A stretch of 62,610 nt of DNA from Spirochaetota bacterium (GCA_024276015.1 JAJRXZ010000068.1:1-62610); one strand, 5' to 3'. Shown: positions 8,318-17,054, numbered from the stretch's first letter. Notes: generated from the sequence alone by a model not told the origin. Numbers and translations: made by a program.

Positions 8318-10396
8318 TTAGAGGCTTATCCGAGCATCAACCACAAAAGCGTCTTTTTCAAATGCCATTATAGGATTGAGATCCATCTCTTTAATTACAG
8401 GCAAATCATTGAGCAGTTGAGAGAGCCTCTGAATTATTTCAACAAGGATCTTTTTATTAACACCTTTCTGTCCTCTCACTCCGTCCAATAGGGGTGCGCC
8501 TTTTATTGATGAGAGCATTTCCTCTGCTTCAGAGTCGGTTACAGGCGTTAGATCAAATATTACATCCTTCATTATCTCAACATAAATTCCCCCAAGACCG
8601 AACATTAACAGATGCCCCAGGCCTTCCTCGGCTTTGGCTCCGGCAATAACTTCAAGTCCTCCCGGCAGGAATTTCTGTACGAAGAATTTCAGATCCGGTA
8701 CGTTAAATTTATTTTTCATTTCCTCAGTTGTTTTTTTGACCGAATCTTCATCAGTAATATTAACTGCTACGCCGCCCATATCGCTTTTATGAACAATTCT
8801 TTCAGAATCGGCTTTAATAACAACAGGAAATCCCATATCCTTTGCCGCTTCAATTGCCTCTTCAGCAGTAGCTGCGATTTTCCATGGGGATACGGGAATT
8901 CCGTATGCTTCAAGTATTCCGTATACATCTTCGGCAGTGAGAATTTTTTTCTCTGCAGATCTTGCATTCTCAATAATTTCGGCAGCAAGTTCCTTATTTA
9001 CATCTTCAAAAATTTTAACTTTACCGACTTCTCTGTCAAGAATATTTCGATATCTTACAAGCGCACACATTGCTCTGGCAGCAACGCTCGGCAGACTGTA
9101 GCAGGGCACCTGCCCTTCCTGAAGAATTTTTACGGTTTCGGTCCACTCTCTTTTGTCGGTCATGAGGTTGCACACAATGGGTTTCTTCTTCTGTTTATTC
9201 ACTTCTGCTATTTCTTTTGCAATGCTTTCCGTATTAACGAAAAATGGAGTAACAAAGCCGATGTATATGCAGTCAATTCCATCATCCTCCATCATTGCAT
9301 CCAGACAGGCTCTATAATGCTCTGCTGTGCCTGTGGCCAGAACATCAACAGGATTATTTACAGAAGCTTCTTTAAATAATTTTTCCTGCAGCATGCTTTT
9401 TGTTTTTTCTGAAAGGGGAGGGATGGTCAACCCGGCAGCAACGAGCACATCCGTGGCAATTACTGCGGGCCCGCCTGTATTGGTTATGATCCCCACTCTG
9501 TTGCCCTTTGGCACCGGCTGCGAGGCAAAAGCGGCTGCTGCATTTATAAGGTCGCCTTCATCATTAAATGTAAGAACTCCGGCTTTTTTAAATATCAGAT
9601 CCGTGGCAAGGTCTTCCTTGGCGAGTCCGCCCGTATGCGATGCAGCTGCCTTAGCGCCCTCTTCAGTGCGTCCCGCCTTCATGGCAAGAAAGGGTTTCTT
9701 CGCGGCAACCTCACGAGCCACTTCGCGAAATGTAATAGGGTCTCTCAGACCTTCCACATATGTTACAACAACTTTGGTTTCATCGTCATTGCCGTAATAG
9801 CGGATGATTTCCGGAATTGTCACGTCACAGGCATTTCCGTTTGATGCGTAGAATCTTGTCCCCACACCCATTGCTGAAAAGCCTTGATGTATAACTTCGG
9901 CAACGCCTCCGCTTAAGGATACAATGGATATATGACCGGGATCGGGTTTAGTGTAAGTAAAATTGCAGTATGCCCTGCACTTTGGATCCGAATTTATGAT
10001 TCCCTGGCAATTGGGCCCCAGCATTCTTATATTATATTTTTCGGCGCGTTCCAGAAAGTCTTTCTCAATTGCCTCGCCTTCGGGGCCGATTTCTGAAAAT
10101 CCTCCCGAGTTTATAATTATATTCTTTACGCCTTTTTTGCCGCAATCCTCAACTGCCTGAGGGACAAGCTTTGCAGGAATAACCATGTGTACAACGTCGA
10201 TGCCGTCGGGACAGTCAAGAATTGATTTGAAGGCCTTTATTCCGCATATCTCGTCGGCCTTTGGATTGATAGGATATATTGTACCTTTAAATCCGAACTC
10301 TATAAGATTCTTTATGACCCTGTTGCCAATGTGCAGCTCTCTTGTTGACGCTCCGATTACGGCAACCGATTTCGGTTTGAATAATGAATCAAGCAT
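8318..10396 (-). CDS. ADP-forming acetyl/acyl-CoA synthetase, fused alpha-beta (Acd)
   Basis: Interconverts acyl-CoA, ADP and phosphate with the free acid, CoA and ATP; in anaerobes it conserves energy by substrate-level phosphorylation. The 692-aa protein fuses the CoA-binding Rossmann part (GASTRELHIGNRV near the N-terminus), ligase-CoA domains with the catalytic-His motif SHTGGLA (about residue 254), and a C-terminal ATP-grasp domain (VIKADSERIVHKSDMGGV, about 545-565). The ATG overlaps the upstream stop as TAATG and is preceded by GGAGGAG, giving tight coupling to the reductase-like gene. Acetyl-CoA is the usual substrate but the family also uses other acyl-CoAs. Confidence 0.92.
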   Translation of the reverse strand: MLDSLFKPKSVAVIGASTRELHIGNRVIKNLIEFGFKGTIYPINPKADEICGIKAFKSILDCPDGIDVVHMVIPAKLVPQAVEDCGKKGVKNIIINSGGFSEIGPEGEAIEKDFLERAEKYNIRMLGPNCQGIINSDPKCRAYCNFTYTKPDPGHISIVSLSGGVAEVIHQGFSAMGVGTRFYASNGNACDVTIPEIIRYYGNDDETKVVVTYVEGLRDPITFREVAREVAAKKPFLAMKAGRTEEGAKAAASHTGGLAKEDLATDLIFKKAGVLTFNDEGDLINAAAAFASQPVPKGNRVGIITNTGGPAVIATDVLVAAGLTIPPLSEKTKSMLQEKLFKEASVNNPVDVLATGTAEHYRACLDAMMEDDGIDCIYIGFVTPFFVNTESIAKEIAEVNKQKKKPIVCNLMTDKREWTETVKILQEGQVPCYSLPSVAARAMCALVRYRNILDREVGKVKIFEDVNKELAAEIIENARSAEKKILTAEDVYGILEAYGIPVSPWKIAATAEEAIEAAKDMGFPVVIKADSERIVHKSDMGGVAVNITDEDSVKKTTEEMKNKFNVPDLKFFVQKFLPGGLEVIAGAKAEEGLGHLLMFGLGGIYVEIMKDVIFDLTPVTDSEAEEMLSSIKGAPLLDGVRGQKGVNKKILVEIIQRLSQLLNDLPVIKEMDLNPIMAFEKDAFVVDARISL

Positions 10397-11646
10397 TATC
10401 TGTTCTCCTCCAATTGTTCTATAAATGCTTCAACATTTGTTTTGGTCTGTTCGTCAGAAAGGCATCTCAGGTCATTGAGATCTCCGTCTATTATGAGGCT
10501 CGGGATTCCTGTCTCATTTTCAATTCTCTGAGGCATGCCGTACAAACAGTTGGTGTTATTGGGACATGTTCTTGCATTATGATATACAATCCCGTCAATT
10601 TTAAAGAAATCGATCTTTTCTTTTATATACTTTTCCTTGTGATCATCATCTCTTACAATAAACAGCTCAGTATAAGCTCTTGCCATGCTTTCAAAGGGAT
10701 CTTCCGGGTCAAGGGCGCTGAAAATCCAGCTGCTGCAGTATGTGGATGCTATAACATTAGCTCCAAGTCCTGCAAAGAGCTTTGAATGGGCGCTCAGTCT
10801 TCCCCATACCGGCATACCTTCCCAGTAGAGCCTGAATTTTTCATCATCAATAACGCCGATTTTAGCGGATACTCTTTCTTCCAGTTCTTCCAGCAGGAGA
10901 TTATAACAGTCAATAGCAGCCTCTGTACCTCTGCCCACCACTGCCGGTCCCATTAAGGTTGTTCCGTCAAAGAAGGAGAGGGGAGCGGGTTTTGCAGAAC
11001 CCGTGGCAAGTACTCTTTCCCAGAGATCGGAACATTCCTTTGAAAGCCTTACAGCTTCCTTGAAGACGGCCATGTCGAATTTTCTTCCTGCAACTTTTTC
11101 AAGAGGTTCGATCATATTTTCAAGCTGCATTTTTATAGAAGCAGTATGAGAGGGAGTCACTTCACCGACACTTCTGTATGAATTTACTCCTACGAGCGGG
11201 ACATTGAATTTATCTGCGTAATATGCAAACCAGTCCTGTACGTCTCTGCACTGGTTGGTATTGTACACCAGAACGTCGGGTTTCGGAACGCTTTCAATTC
11301 CGGGAAAGGCCTTTGAAAGCGGGGTTTTGCCCTGAATAAAAGCCCCGATATCGGCGGTCAGGTATGAGCATATTTCAGGCGAATACCCGATAGCATTTGC
11401 GGCCGGGATTAAATCGGTTGCCATACGCGTTGTTCCCAGCATAGCCGAATGAGTTTCGGGAAAATAGACAAGAAAGCCCATACCTCTTAGAATCTCTGCG
11501 GGGCCCACACTTGTACACCATGCGATCTTATTTTTACCTGATTTTACCGCATCATCCAGCTCATAATAATAATCTGCCATAAATTTCCCGAGATCTTTGG
11601 CAGTCTTTAATCTTCTTATTGTAACTTTTTTTTCTTCAACAGCCAC
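10396..11646 (-). CDS. 2-hydroxyacyl-CoA dehydratase / benzoyl-CoA reductase D-component family subunit (HgdB/BcrB/BcrC-like)
   Basis: Fe-S protein of the family that performs ATP-activated one-electron reductions, including 2-hydroxyacyl-CoA dehydratases, class I benzoyl-CoA reductases and double-cubane proteins. The 416-aa sequence has conserved cysteines in WCTSVGPAEIL (about 43), EICSYL (about 93), NQCRDVQDW, STYCSSW and RTCPNNTNC. A GTG start at 11646 is chosen over the TTG at 11661 because GGGAGGA lies immediately before the GTG. The activator gene is just upstream. Only one such subunit is present in the window whereas dehydratases usually have two, so it may be a homodimer or have a partner elsewhere. 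The substrate is not known. Confidence 0.86.
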   Translation of the reverse strand: MAVEEKKVTIRRLKTAKDLGKFMADYYYELDDAVKSGKNKIAWCTSVGPAEILRGMGFLVYFPETHSAMLGTTRMATDLIPAANAIGYSPEICSYLTADIGAFIQGKTPLSKAFPGIESVPKPDVLVYNTNQCRDVQDWFAYYADKFNVPLVGVNSYRSVGEVTPSHTASIKMQLENMIEPLEKVAGRKFDMAVFKEAVRLSKECSDLWERVLATGSAKPAPLSFFDGTTLMGPAVVGRGTEAAIDCYNLLLEELEERVSAKIGVIDDEKFRLYWEGMPVWGRLSAHSKLFAGLGANVIASTYCSSWIFSALDPEDPFESMARAYTELFIVRDDDHKEKYIKEKIDFFKIDGIVYHNARTCPNNTNCLYGMPQRIENETGIPSLIIDGDLNDLRCLSDEQTKTNVEAFIEQLEENR

Positions 11647-11697
11647 GGTTCCTCCCAACAATAAATAGTATTGTTATATATTCTTTAATTTTCTTCT

Positions 11698-12486
11698 TTA
11701 TGCTTTCACGCTTTCCATAGCGTAAATCGCAGCTCCAAAAGCTCCGGTTAATTGAGGATGCTCAGGAACCAATATATCTTTATTAAAAATTTCTTTAGCC
11801 ATTTCAATCATATACGGATTATGCTCAACAACGCCTCCGGTAAAAACAACTTTATCCGAAAATGAATCCATTTCAACAATTCTTTTTATAACCGAATAGA
11901 ATAGCCCCTTTACTATATCTTCAATCCTTTTTCCGTTTCTTATGTTCTCAAGTACTTCCGTTCCTGAGAAAACCGTACAGTAACTTCCAAGTTTTACCAT
12001 GTTCGTTGATATTGCAGCAAGGTCATTTAAATCTTCAAGGGGGATGTCAAGCCTTGCAGACATCTCTTCAAGAAATGCTCCTGTACCTGCAGCGCATTTT
12101 CTGTTCATCTTAAAACTTATCCTGTGGCCTTTGTCATCAAGTTTGATAATTTTATTGTCCTGTCCTCCTATATCAACAATAGTGATGGCTTCCGGAAAAA
12201 AATGAAAACAGCCCTTTGCATGGCAGGCAATTTCAGTTTTAGTTTCATTGGAATAGGGAACATTTTTTCTGCCGTATCCTGACGATACAGCGTATTTTAT
12301 GCGTTCCTTTTCGGCGTCGGCCATATTTAATGATATTTTCAGGCATCTCTCTGCCGTTTTTGAAAAATCCACGCCGGACTTTTCAACAGCATAGCCCGTC
12401 AATCTTTTATTGCTGTCAATGAGAGCAACTTTTGTTCTTGAAGCTCCAACGTCAATGCCGGCAAATAAGGTTAATGGATCTCCCAT
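11698..12486 (-). CDS. ATP-dependent activator of the 2-hydroxyacyl-CoA dehydratase/benzoyl-CoA reductase type (HgdC/BadF family)
   Basis: A 262-aa ASKHA-fold ATPase that binds one [4Fe-4S] cluster between two subunits and injects a low-potential electron into its reductase partner. Visible motifs: phosphate-1 loop FAGIDVGASRTK near the N-terminus, phosphate-2 DIGGQDNK (about 102), CAAGTGAFLEEM (cluster Cys, about 127), SYCTVFSGTEVL (second cluster Cys, about 165) and adenosine loop VFTGGV (about 211). Encoded 52 bp upstream of the D-component gene, its evident partner. The ATG at 12486 has GGAG about 12 bases upstream, a rather long spacing. Confidence 0.92.
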   Translation of the reverse strand: MGDPLTLFAGIDVGASRTKVALIDSNKRLTGYAVEKSGVDFSKTAERCLKISLNMADAEKERIKYAVSSGYGRKNVPYSNETKTEIACHAKGCFHFFPEAITIVDIGGQDNKIIKLDDKGHRISFKMNRKCAAGTGAFLEEMSARLDIPLEDLNDLAAISTNMVKLGSYCTVFSGTEVLENIRNGKRIEDIVKGLFYSVIKRIVEMDSFSDKVVFTGGVVEHNPYMIEMAKEIFNKDILVPEHPQLTGAFGAAIYAMESVKA

Positions 12487-12517
12487 CTATTTATAATTCT
12501 CCGTTGTCTCGTTTTTG

Positions 12518-14251
12518 CTATCCCTTAATAATTCTTGGCAGAATCATCTGGTGATGAGGGCATATGGATTTCGGATTCTGATAAACGGCACCGGTAAAAG
12601 TAACCAGATAATCTCTCAATCTTTTCAATGAAACGATCTCATCTACATAACCGACTTTTGCACAATATGAGGGTCTCGAGTTTTCATAATACTCTTTTGC
12701 AATTTTATTCATTTTTTCTATTACAGGTTCAATGGGTCTGCCGGCATCCTTCTCTTTTACAAGCCTTCTGGAATACATTGCCACTGCCGCAGTTTGTCCG
12801 TGCATAACATTGATCTCAGTTGTTGCAATGCCGATTGTAAAGGCATTTTGGTTATTGGCCTGGGGGCCTCCCATTACATAATGCGCTGCTGCAGTGCCCT
12901 TCCTGAGAACTACTAACATCTGCGGAATATCGGTCTGCTGTATGGAATATATTAAACTCTGCCCCAGACCCAGAAGTTCTGCCTTTTCAGCAAGATCGCC
13001 AACATCGATTCCTGTAGTATCCTGAAACCAGATAATGGGAATTCTGTCTCTTCCGCAAAGAGTAACAAATTCATTCATCTTGATCAGTCCCTGACGGTAC
13101 AGTTTTCCCCCCATTGCAGGGTAGTCCGCATATTCAGGATAGCCTTTGCCAAGATATCCCTGCCTGTTGCCTATACATGCAACAAGAAAACCGTCTATTT
13201 TGCACAGACCCGTATAAACCTCAGGTCCGTAACCGGGTTTAAATTCCATATGTTCGCTGTTGTCAACAAGACGCGCAAGGACTTCATCAAAGTTATATAC
13301 TTCTCTCTGATTTATCGGTATCAAATTGTAAAGATTGTCTAACGGGAATTTCGGCTCAGCAGGCTCTGCAACACGGTAGAATTTCGGATTATATGATGGC
13401 ATCTCTCTCATGTAATCCTTTATTCCGTCTAGAACCCCCTTCTCTTCGTCAAAAACATATCTGAAAAAGCCTGTTTCGTCATAATGTACTTTTACTGTAC
13501 CCGGAGGATTGCTTTTAAAGTGTTTTGTTTTTTCTATCAGATCTTCCGAATTCTCAACAGTAAATTCACCCTTTGGAGACATGCCGCTTACAATACCGGC
13601 CCCTCCAACTGCAATATTGCAGTCTTTGTGGGCAAAAAGAACCGTAGGGCTTATACTCTGGTATCCGCCCCCTGCGGGATTTGTTCCGTAAATAGCTGCC
13701 AGTATGGGAATACCAAGCTGGTTCAGTTCAGCATGTCTGAAAAAGGGAGTCCCCGAACCGCGGCGGTTTGCATAAAACTTTTCCTGTTCCGACAGTTTGG
13801 CCCCGCTGCAATTAACAAGCCATACAAGCGGGATATTTAATCTTTTAGCAAGATCGGTAACGCGCAGAATATTTTCGGGTTGTCCCGGCATCCACGCTCC
13901 TGCCATAACTTTATTGTCAAAACCTATTATAACTGCCCATTTACCTGAGATTTTACCGATACCGTCAATGACATTGGTTGTTCCTTCATCATTATTTTCA
14001 GGATTAAAAAGGGTATGCAGCGGACACCATGTACCAGGGTCAACAAGATAGTCAAGACGCTGCCATACAGTCATCTGGCCTCTTTTGTTTATTTTTTCTT
14101 CAGGTAAGCCCGCATTTTTTACTTTTTCAACAAGTTGATCTATTTCGGATTCAATTTTAAGGATCTCTTTAAGATTTTCTTCAGTACGTTTTATTTCGTT
14201 TTCATTCAATTCATAGCCAAAATCTGTCATTTTTTCAAAATAAGGTCTCAT
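12518..14251 (-). CDS. gcdA: glutaconyl-CoA decarboxylase alpha subunit (carboxyltransferase)
   Basis: Transfers the carboxyl group of glutaconyl-CoA to biotin, the first step of the membrane Na+-pumping decarboxylase that yields crotonyl-CoA. The 577-aa protein matches GcdA along its whole length, with conserved blocks such as NPAGGGY, ISPTV, AVGGAGI, TGIDVG and ELLGLGQSLIYSIQ. The ATG at 14251 (MRPYFEKM) is chosen over an upstream one at 14302 because CAGGAGA precedes it by about seven bases and family proteins start here. The beta (membrane), gamma (biotin) and delta subunits are not in the window. It follows the acyl-CoA dehydrogenase gene, which suggests the pair oxidises and then decarboxylates glutaryl-CoA. 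Confidence 0.88.
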   Translation of the reverse strand: MRPYFEKMTDFGYELNENEIKRTEENLKEILKIESEIDQLVEKVKNAGLPEEKINKRGQMTVWQRLDYLVDPGTWCPLHTLFNPENNDEGTTNVIDGIGKISGKWAVIIGFDNKVMAGAWMPGQPENILRVTDLAKRLNIPLVWLVNCSGAKLSEQEKFYANRRGSGTPFFRHAELNQLGIPILAAIYGTNPAGGGYQSISPTVLFAHKDCNIAVGGAGIVSGMSPKGEFTVENSEDLIEKTKHFKSNPPGTVKVHYDETGFFRYVFDEEKGVLDGIKDYMREMPSYNPKFYRVAEPAEPKFPLDNLYNLIPINQREVYNFDEVLARLVDNSEHMEFKPGYGPEVYTGLCKIDGFLVACIGNRQGYLGKGYPEYADYPAMGGKLYRQGLIKMNEFVTLCGRDRIPIIWFQDTTGIDVGDLAEKAELLGLGQSLIYSIQQTDIPQMLVVLRKGTAAAHYVMGGPQANNQNAFTIGIATTEINVMHGQTAAVAMYSRRLVKEKDAGRPIEPVIEKMNKIAKEYYENSRPSYCAKVGYVDEIVSLKRLRDYLVTFTGAVYQNPKSICPHHQMILPRIIKG

Positions 14252-14337
14252 TGTTAAGTCTCCTGAAGTGATATTAATATAAAACAGATGCGGCAAAATC
14301 AAATTGTCTTACATCTGAAAGAATTTATTTATTAATT

Positions 14338-15501
14338 CTATTTATTTGCTTTTCTTATACCAAGACGATCAAGCGCGACAATCATCTTGCAGATATTGGT
14401 CGATCCTTCAACAAGCTGATAAGTCGGAGCATCCCTGTAATACCTTGCTACAGGGTATTCCGTTGAATATCCGTATGCGCCCAATATCTTCATAGCTGCC
14501 TGTGATGCTTTTACCGCAATTTCGCCTGCAAGATATTTTGCCTGCGCCACTTCGAGAGTATTGCCCAGCTCTCCCAGGTCTTTCTGGTATGCAGCTTTAT
14601 ATACCATTAAGCGAGCCGCTTCCAGCTCGCATGATATCTGCGCTATTATGTCCTGATTCATCTGAAACTGTCCGATCTGCTTGCCAAATTGTTCTCTTTC
14701 ATTACAATAACTGACTGCAGCATCAAGACAGGCCTGAGCCAGACCGATTCCACCGGCTGCGGCAGATAATCTTGTCTGATTCAATGACCCAAAAACTATT
14801 CTTGCTCCGTCTCCGGGTTTGCCAAGAATATTCTCTTTGGGAACTTTTGTATTGTCAAGATATATCTCTCCTGTGGGAGAAGAACGGGATCCCAGCTTGT
14901 CGAGGTCAGTAGTTGAGATCCCATTCATATTTTTCGGTTCAATTATAAATGCAGAAAGCCCTTTGCCTCTGGCTTCTCTGTCGGTATAAGCGTAAAAGAT
15001 CAGCACATCTGCCATGCTTGAATTTGATATCCATGTTTTCGAGCCATTGATCACCCAGTGGTCTCCCTCATCAACAGCTGTGGATTTCATTGACATTACG
15101 TCAGAGCCGGCATCGGGCTCGGTAATGGCAAAGCCTCCCATATATTCTGCGCTTACAAGTTTCGGTACATACTTCTTTCTGACTTCTTCCGAACCATATT
15201 TATATATAGGAAATGCGCATCCAAGAGACTGCATGTTTATCTGAACCCGTAAAGAGCTTGATGCGCGGGCTATCTCTTCTGTAATTATCATTGCGGCAAG
15301 CCATCCCATTTCATTCCCGCCGTATTCTTCAGGAATTACCGTTCCGAACAATCCCATTTCACCCATCGGTTTTATAACTTCTTCATAAGGAAAATAGTGC
15401 TTTTCATCCCATTCATCTGCATAGGGCGCGATTCTGCCTGCAGCAAATCTCCTTACAGTCTCCTGCAGCATTTCCAATTCTTCACTTAATTTAAAATTCA
15501 T
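14338..15501 (-). CDS. acyl-CoA dehydrogenase, probably non-decarboxylating glutaryl-CoA dehydrogenase type
   Basis: FAD flavoprotein that introduces a 2,3 double bond into an acyl-CoA. The 387-aa sequence carries ACAD signatures: GGFAITEPDAGSD (about 120), WISNSSMAD, REQFGKQIGQFQMNQ (about 270) and the C-terminal catalytic-Glu motif LVEGSTNICK. The residue before that Glu is Val; decarboxylating glutaryl-CoA dehydrogenases have Tyr there (TYEGT). Val at this site was described for non-decarboxylating enzymes of anaerobes, which form glutaconyl-CoA. This agrees with gcdA next door. The start at 15501 has GAGGAGG six bases upstream; an in-frame TTG at 15516 overlaps the ribosome site. First gene of the operon, with promoter and operator at 15634-15681. 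Confidence 0.88.
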   Translation of the reverse strand: MNFKLSEELEMLQETVRRFAAGRIAPYADEWDEKHYFPYEEVIKPMGEMGLFGTVIPEEYGGNEMGWLAAMIITEEIARASSSLRVQINMQSLGCAFPIYKYGSEEVRKKYVPKLVSAEYMGGFAITEPDAGSDVMSMKSTAVDEGDHWVINGSKTWISNSSMADVLIFYAYTDREARGKGLSAFIIEPKNMNGISTTDLDKLGSRSSPTGEIYLDNTKVPKENILGKPGDGARIVFGSLNQTRLSAAAGGIGLAQACLDAAVSYCNEREQFGKQIGQFQMNQDIIAQISCELEAARLMVYKAAYQKDLGELGNTLEVAQAKYLAGEIAVKASQAAMKILGAYGYSTEYPVARYYRDAPTYQLVEGSTNICKMIVALDRLGIRKANK

Positions 15502-15633
15502 AACATTCCTCCTCAATTATCTTTCATTCCTCTGATATCTGTTTATATTTTCAGGAAGAATTAAGATCTATTCTGTAATTAATTACCAAATATGCGATAA
15601 TGTCTATTTCTTATATACATTTATAATTTAATT

Positions 15634-15681
15634 ACATTTTAGCTATAATATAGCTATATTAATTGGGGCTTATAAAGTCAA
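15634..15681 (-). promoter_or_regulatory. promoter with TAGCTA-N5-TAGCTA operator for the acyl-CoA dehydrogenase/gcdA operon
   Basis: Read on the - strand: -35 TTGACT (15681-15676), 17-bp spacer, -10 TATAGC (15658-15653). The -10 lies inside an inverted repeat made of two TAGCTA cores, 15640-15645 and 15651-15656, separated by 5 bp; the + strand arm ACATTTTAGCTA at 15634-15645 is identical to one at 30557. The same core and spacing recur at 17032 and 30563. A dimeric repressor binding here would block RNA polymerase. The start codon is about 140 bp downstream. Confidence 0.7.
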
Positions 15682-15699
15682 GCAAAAAACCGGTCATCT

Positions 15700-15960
15700 A
15701 TTAATTTGTCGTTTTAAAAATTGAGGGCTGGCGGGAACATCTTTTCTTTCTACAGATAGTAAATCCTCCTCAAAAAGAAGCGAAAGCCGAGGCCGATTTT
15801 TTAACATCCATGTCAAAATCGGCATTACCGGCATCCTGCCGGCAAGACTGTTTGAGCCCGAAATAGAAAGTAAGTTCTGCGCCAAACAGGATGTTCAAGT
15901 GCCGCAGTGTGCACGGAAGCACATGAACTGCGGCCAGGCTGAGGACTTTAATTTTATGCA
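15700..15960. repeat. structured intergenic element with three hairpins, likely a dispersed palindromic repeat
   Basis: The gap between the acyl-CoA dehydrogenase operon and the CBS gene holds a GC-richer island with three perfect inverted repeats: GCCGATTTT at 15792-15800 with 15815-15823; CCGGCA at 15828-15833 with 15837-15842; and GCCGCAGT at 15901-15908 with 15927-15934, enclosing GTGC/GCAC. The middle one reads CCGGCATCCTGCCGG, a unit I recall from dispersed intergenic repeats whose chance translation gives LAGRMP or CRQDAG. Short open frames here are those chance translations. No transposase is present. It could instead encode a structured RNA. Confidence 0.5.
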
Positions 15961-16088
15961 TCAATTTACTTTATTATTCGACTTAGACACTTTTTATATA
16001 ATTCGCATAGGCTCAGGTAATATGGGAAATTTCAATGATGATCGGGGTATCCTTCTCATAATCTTAAATCCCCTCCTTACTTGATCAG

Positions 16089-16727
16089 TTATACGTAATC
16101 CAAAACTTTAAAGCCCGCCTCTGTAAGTTTTTTTACGATTTCTTTACCGTTCCTGCTCTTTAATCTAAGGAAAATACGGTATTTTTCTTTCTCATCGGGC
16201 ATATCGTATGTCATAAAACTGATCACAAGCACTTTCATCTCATCAAATACTTCAATAATTCTTTTGAATTCGCCAAACTTTTTTGCAACTTCCATATCAA
16301 TCCTTACGCCTTCTTCTCTTACTCCAAGAATATTGGTTATCAGTCTCACAATATCCGATTCCGTCGAAATTCCAACCAGTTTGCCATCTTCTACAACAGG
16401 AAATCCGCCATATCCTTTCTCCTGCCCCAGCTTCATAGCTTCTTCTGCAGGCATATCCGGAGAAAGACTTACTGGGTCTTTAACCATTATATCCTTTACA
16501 GTCATCTTTGTTAAAAGATAGTTTAACTCATGAATACTCAATGTTGATGCCTGAGACGGAGCAGCTTCTATCAGCATTCTCATGGTAACAAGCCCTATTA
16601 ATTTACCGTTTTTGGTTACCGGCAATCTCCGGATGTTGTTCTCTTTCATTAATTTCCTGGCATCATGTATAGATGTATCTGGATCCACAGTTACCGGGTT
16701 TTTTGTCATCAAGTCTCTGATTCTCAT
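16089..16727 (-). CDS. tandem CBS-domain protein with ACT-like C-terminus (AcuB-like)
   Basis: A 212-aa predicted cytoplasmic sensor. Two CBS motifs fill residues about 1-135 (MTKNPVTVDPDTSIHDA, then MVKDPVSLSPDMPAEEA), a pair that usually binds adenine nucleotides or related ligands. Residues from about 145 resemble an ACT-like regulatory fold. AAGGAAG precedes the ATG by about five bases. It is a single - strand gene between the catabolic operon and the importer operon, so it may sense energy state or acyl-CoA metabolism for that region; this is inference. No DNA-binding domain is seen, so it is not an obvious candidate for the operator-binding regulator. Confidence 0.85.
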   Translation of the reverse strand: MRIRDLMTKNPVTVDPDTSIHDARKLMKENNIRRLPVTKNGKLIGLVTMRMLIEAAPSQASTLSIHELNYLLTKMTVKDIMVKDPVSLSPDMPAEEAMKLGQEKGYGGFPVVEDGKLVGISTESDIVRLITNILGVREEGVRIDMEVAKKFGEFKRIIEVFDEMKVLVISFMTYDMPDEKEKYRIFLRLKSRNGKEIVKKLTEAGFKVLDYV

Positions 16728-16808
16728 AGTTTCTTCCTTAATATATAATTGTTTTAATATAGTTTGGTTAAATTTAGAAACGTTTGATAAATTAGCTTCT
16801 AAATAACG

Positions 16809-16841
16809 ATAAAAAAATACCAGTTCACGCTTTCTGGTATT
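16809..16841 (-). terminator. terminator-like hairpin in the leader of the CBS gene
   Basis: On the - strand AATACCAG (16841-16834) pairs perfectly with CTGGTATT (16823-16816) around a 10-nt loop, followed by a run of seven T, the form of an intrinsic terminator with a weak stem. No - strand gene lies directly upstream, and the CBS start is about 90 bp downstream, so it may act as a leader attenuator or a 5' stabilising hairpin. The AT-rich stem keeps confidence low. Confidence 0.4.
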
Positions 16842-17006
16842 TATATAGCAAAAGTTTATTTTACAAAATATTAAATTCAGCTTTCATTAAAATAAATCAA
16901 TAATAAAAAAAGTCAATAAATAAAAATTTATGAAATGATTATTTTGATTTTATTAAGAAAATTTTCAAGAAAATATTATTTTTATATCATTATATATTTA
17001 TTTTAC

Positions 17007-17054
17007 TTGACTTTATTTTAATAAATTCATATAGCTACAATATAGCTAAATTGT
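17007..17054 (+). promoter_or_regulatory. promoter with TAGCTA-N5-TAGCTA operator for ABC importer operon 1
   Basis: -35 TTGACT (17007-17012), 17-bp spacer and -10 TATAGC (17030-17035). The -10 overlaps the left of two TAGCTA cores (17032-17037 and 17043-17048) spaced by 5 bp, the same geometry as at 15640. The right arm continues TAGCTAAATTGT, close to the arm at 30574. The transcript would have a leader of about 230 nt before the binding-protein gene, including a 7-bp inverted repeat (TTCAGCA 17138-17144 / TGCTGAA 17182-17188); no known riboswitch was recognised in it. Confidence 0.7.

Noticed and set aside
8612-9797. Two long frames antisense to the ADP-forming synthetase
   Set aside because: The opposite strand encodes an intact, well-conserved enzyme; these frames have no family features.
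15694-15964. Two overlapping short frames in the hairpin island
   Set aside because: They are translations of palindromic repeat DNA (LAGRMP- and CRQDAG-like strings), a known annotation artefact.
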